From positions 1-45,332 of the forward strand of contig CAMAUI010000025.1 in NCBI GenBank assembly GCA_945861385.1: a stretch of DNA of 45,332 nt, written 5' to 3'. Origin of the DNA: Prosthecobacter debontii. Its GTDB lineage: Bacteria; Verrucomicrobiota; Verrucomicrobiia; Chthoniobacterales; Chthoniobacteraceae. Positions 44,001 through 45,332 of the stretch are shown here, piece after piece; position 1 is the stretch's first letter; every line of letters starts with the position of its first letter. A program made the translations under genes and the position numbers. Under the pieces are notes generated by a model. It did not search any database. It had not been told where the DNA came from and saw only the letters and a list, made by a program, of their open reading frames with translations.

Positions 44001-45210
44001 ACTGAGCTTGAGCGGACCACCGACAGGCAACATCTCGGTCAGAATCACCTCAAGTGATCTCACAGAGGCTTTTGCACCGACTACGGTGGTCATCCCAGCA
44101 GGCCAGACAAGCGTCGTCTTCAATGTGCAGGCCGTGGAGGATGGCTTTACCGATGGCACCCAAGTTGCGAGCTTGACCGCTCACGTCGATGGTTGGATGG
44201 ATGGAACTGACGCGCTCAGCGTGCTCGATAGCGGGAGTAATGTTACTGGAGACTGGCCCACTTTTGGGAATGGGCCTGCTCATACCGGATACCAGCCGAT
44301 TACCTTGGGGGCCAACCTGTATCAGGCGGGCTGGAGTGTATCCTATCCGACGAGCAACGGACTCAATCAGGTGGCGGTAGCTGGCGGCAGGATCTTCGTC
44401 ACGCCACTTTCGCGTTTTGGCGACAGCTTTTTGAGCACTCTGGATGCTTCCTCTGGGACCGAACTTTGGCGTCGCCAGTTCGTTTCCTCCAATTCCGTCA
44501 ATCCTCCGACCTTTGACTCCGGGAGAGTTTACGTTCAAAAAGGCAACAGCATTACACCTGGCAACGATTCACAGTTGTGGTGCCTGGATGCCGCCACGGG
44601 CAACACCAATTGGTTTGCACCCTTCGGAGCTCAATGGGAGCGCTATTTCGCGCCTACGGTGTTCAACGGAGGCGTCTGGATCAACGGTGGCACTTTCGGG
44701 GGCCTCTACGGATTCAACGCCAGCAATGGAAGCCAGCGGTTTTTTAATTCCTCGCTGGCTCAATATGATCAGTGGACGCCGGCGTATTACAACGGGATCG
44801 TTTACTCGTGGGTTGCCGGAGTCTTCCGGGCGCATGATCCGAACACCGGAGTGATTTTGTGGTCGTTGACCGCGAGCACCGGCAGTCCCTATTCCGTGAA
44901 CTCAGCACCGGCCATCGACCAAGGGCGTGCCTTTGTGGTGGGTTATACGAATTTTTGCGCCATTGATCTTACGACGCGTGCGATCGCCTGGAGTCCCGGC
45001 GGGAGTTTCAAAGGGAGTGCGGCGGTGGCCAACGGCGTCGTTTATGCCCTCAGCGGCAGCAATGTCCGGGCATACGAGACCCAGACCGGTGCTCTGGTGG
45101 GAACCTATGTGACGGGGGACACCGCGATCGCCGGGCAGCCAATCGTGACCAATAGTGCGCTTATCGTTTCCTCCCCAAACAAGAGGTTCTTCCGGGAATA
45201 TCATGGGTGA
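41002..45210 (+). CDS. giant secreted Calx-beta/PQQ-propeller protein, C-terminus possibly lost
   Basis: A 1402-aa protein with a signal peptide (MKFTNRFLSTLFLSLLAMMP, VRGQ). Modules: a beta-propeller-like N-terminus (about 30-330, LAVSDDGQFLYAGLLG); two Calx-beta-type domains (about 335-525, ITVPATVTIPAGQLSATFDV and VEVPPTVTILAGQTSGTF); a PQQ/quinoprotein-like propeller (about 529-875, WPTFGNNVGHTGFQ, LSALDASTGTEIWRRQF); two more Calx-beta domains (about 880-1078); and a second propeller (1083-1402). The second half repeats the first with a 554-residue offset. Compared with copy 1, copy 2 breaks off after PIVTNSALIVSSP and ends NKRFFREYHG, so about 40-60 residues and any sorting domain appear lost. 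Probably an exported surface or matrix protein (inference). The frame also extends upstream to 40888; the signal peptide fixes the start. Confidence 0.82.
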   Translation: MKFTNRFLSTLFLSLLAMMPVRGQTVVSLPSNDIAYDAVTQLIYASVPSSGPLGRANTVTPVNPATGALGTSIAVGTNPNSLAVSDDGQFLYAGLLGASTIGRITLATQTVGLQISVPSTVYGTMYAGEIKVLPGNPRAIAITRGSYYGVAIFDDNVQRPMSIDSIYVASSIAFASSSSNTLYGYDNYTSGFSFGRFNVNSSGLTQIDQTGGLISGYYVRIFGDGGLIYASNGVVVNPQTKTVAGTFAASGSVCPETARNRVYFLTQSGTTVTLRAFDATTYASVASVAINGVSGNAGNLIRCGGSRLAFRTSGNQIYIVNNATLVPPAFGLAMPASTVEGAGVLPAAGTVSITEAQAANVVVSLSSSDTAKITVPATVTIPAGQLSATFDVTVVNNSLLEGARDAVISATAAGIVSASRSIRVNDDEQAGLTVSLPASTTQGTNSQGTVTFSAPAVNDVAVTLSTNSGLVEVPPTVTILAGQTSGTFSFSTLESEQDIGLQNATITAHVDGWTDASASLNILDLPRTENWPTFGNNVGHTGFQAVALGNTPYQAGWSATYPTSAGGLNQVAVGNGMVYVTPYVYFGDTFLSALDASTGTEIWRRQFASANSINPPTFDLGRVYVQRGNHGSDSQLWCLDAANGNTVWSAAFGAQWERYAAPTVLNGGAWVNGGYYGGLYGFNTNDGSQRFFNSSLPQTDGWTPTYYNGTLYTAVGTFRAHDPTTGVILWTLNLPDASGRIATIAQNTAFVVGNTNFYAVNLTAQSLLWTATGSFKGIAAVAGGVAYVLSGGNVLAYNAATGTLVGTYSTGSSSISGQPIVTNDSLIVTSPTSTYIFNLQTFALKQTLASGGTASLASGVIFLAGPDGVLRTFYPGGMTTITTALAGSVSEGDAAITGTVTLSRTQPTDTVLSLTSSNPTRIGVPASVTIPANQTSATFQLSVVDDPLRNGPENVTITAKAQSFVLRTGSSVIRVLDNEAVTLTLDAPATATEGTSFPVTLSLSGPPTGNISVRITSSDLTEAFAPTTVVIPAGQTSVVFNVQAVEDGFTDGTQVASLTAHVDGWMDGTDALSVLDSGSNVTGDWPTFGNGPAHTGYQPITLGANLYQAGWSVSYPTSNGLNQVAVAGGRIFVTPLSRFGDSFLSTLDASSGTELWRRQFVSSNSVNPPTFDSGRVYVQKGNSITPGNDSQLWCLDAATGNTNWFAPFGAQWERYFAPTVFNGGVWINGGTFGGLYGFNASNGSQRFFNSSLAQYDQWTPAYYNGIVYSWVAGVFRAHDPNTGVILWSLTASTGSPYSVNSAPAIDQGRAFVVGYTNFCAIDLTTRAIAWSPGGSFKGSAAVANGVVYALSGSNVRAYETQTGALVGTYVTGDTAIAGQPIVTNSALIVSSPNKRFFREYHG
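42586..45175 (+). repeat. internal duplication of a PQQ-propeller plus Calx-beta unit
   Basis: The segment starting at 42586 (NWPTFGNNVGHTGFQAVALG) recurs at 44248 (DWPTFGNGPAHTGYQPITLG), an offset of 1662 nt or 554 codons. Matches run through LDAS(T/S)GTE(I/L)WRRQF, NPPTFD.GRVYVQ, LWCLDAA.GNT, FGAQWERY and GSQRFFNSSL. Copies differ at many codons, so the duplication is not recent. Copy 1 continues with YIFNLQTFALKQTL after position 43500; copy 2 lacks this part. Confidence 0.85.
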
Positions 45211-45332
45211 AGGAGGGGGAATCTGAGGGGAACAGCGGCCCCTGGGCCTTCGGCCACCGGGGGTGCCGCACTGAAGGGCGCGGGAGCAAGGCGGCGAAAT
45301 TCTCATCGGGATGTCTGGGGAGCGGGGTTGAG

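Overview
The window is a GC-rich stretch of bacterial chromosome, most likely from a member of the Verrucomicrobia (PVC group). The best lineage clues are the 987-aa protein that joins an SGNH-like domain, a PVC-type dehydrogenase domain and a cytochrome c CxxCH motif, the many secreted or lipoprotein-like proteins of unknown function, and the general absence of Shine-Dalgarno sequences before start codons. The lineage is inferred from gene content; no rRNA gene is present. Coding density is high, with housekeeping genes on both strands and several decayed, repeat-rich patches.

Layout. 0.1-0.5 kb: a small stress pair (CsbD, dodecin). 1.1-1.3 kb: a palindromic element, then a small lipoprotein. 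1.75-2.4 kb: rplU-rpmA with a terminator. 2.6-4.2 kb: two methyltransferases (one exported, one PrmA-like). 4.3-8.4 kb: a three-gene cluster built round a receiver-pseudokinase-TM-FGE protein. 8.7-9.5 kb: a truncated MmeI-like restriction-modification gene and a MITE-like palindrome. 9.7-12.1 kb: CBS protein, small membrane protein, M20 dipeptidase. 12.2-15.2 kb: the PVC cytochrome protein. 15.4-18.1 kb: a tight operon of a trypsin-like protease, a PIG-L deacetylase and a NagB-like isomerase/deaminase. 18.1-23.9 kb: deoA and deoB separated by an accessory island holding a toxin-antitoxin pair, a REP-associated tyrosine transposase (RAYT) gene and an internally deleted FGE-domain gene. 23.9-35.1 kb: LptF/G permease, Hsp70, DnaG, a PHP-glycosyltransferase fusion, IlvD, a TIM-barrel isomerase and a gamma-carbonic anhydrase. 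35.2-39.7 kb: HU, a TVP38-type membrane protein, then an intact Deg/HtrA-like protease followed by an S23 four-helix protein and a protease-dead paralogue. 39.7-40.7 kb: a graveyard of repeats and gene fragments. 41.0-45.2 kb: a very large secreted Calx-beta/PQQ-propeller protein with a 554-residue internal duplication.

The most unusual object is the RAYT gene at 21203-22315. Its reading frame is interrupted three times by copies of a short palindromic element (129, 129 and 162 bp, all multiples of three) lying in the same orientation and read in the same frame. The inserts fall at the N-terminus, in a loop after the HUH motif and at the C-terminus, so the catalytic core appears intact. This resembles the in-frame palindromic elements known from Rickettsia, but here inside the transposase family thought to mobilise such elements. 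Other points to follow up are the active/dead protease pair, the pseudokinase sensor, and an exact 21-nt leader motif shared by rplU and ilvD.
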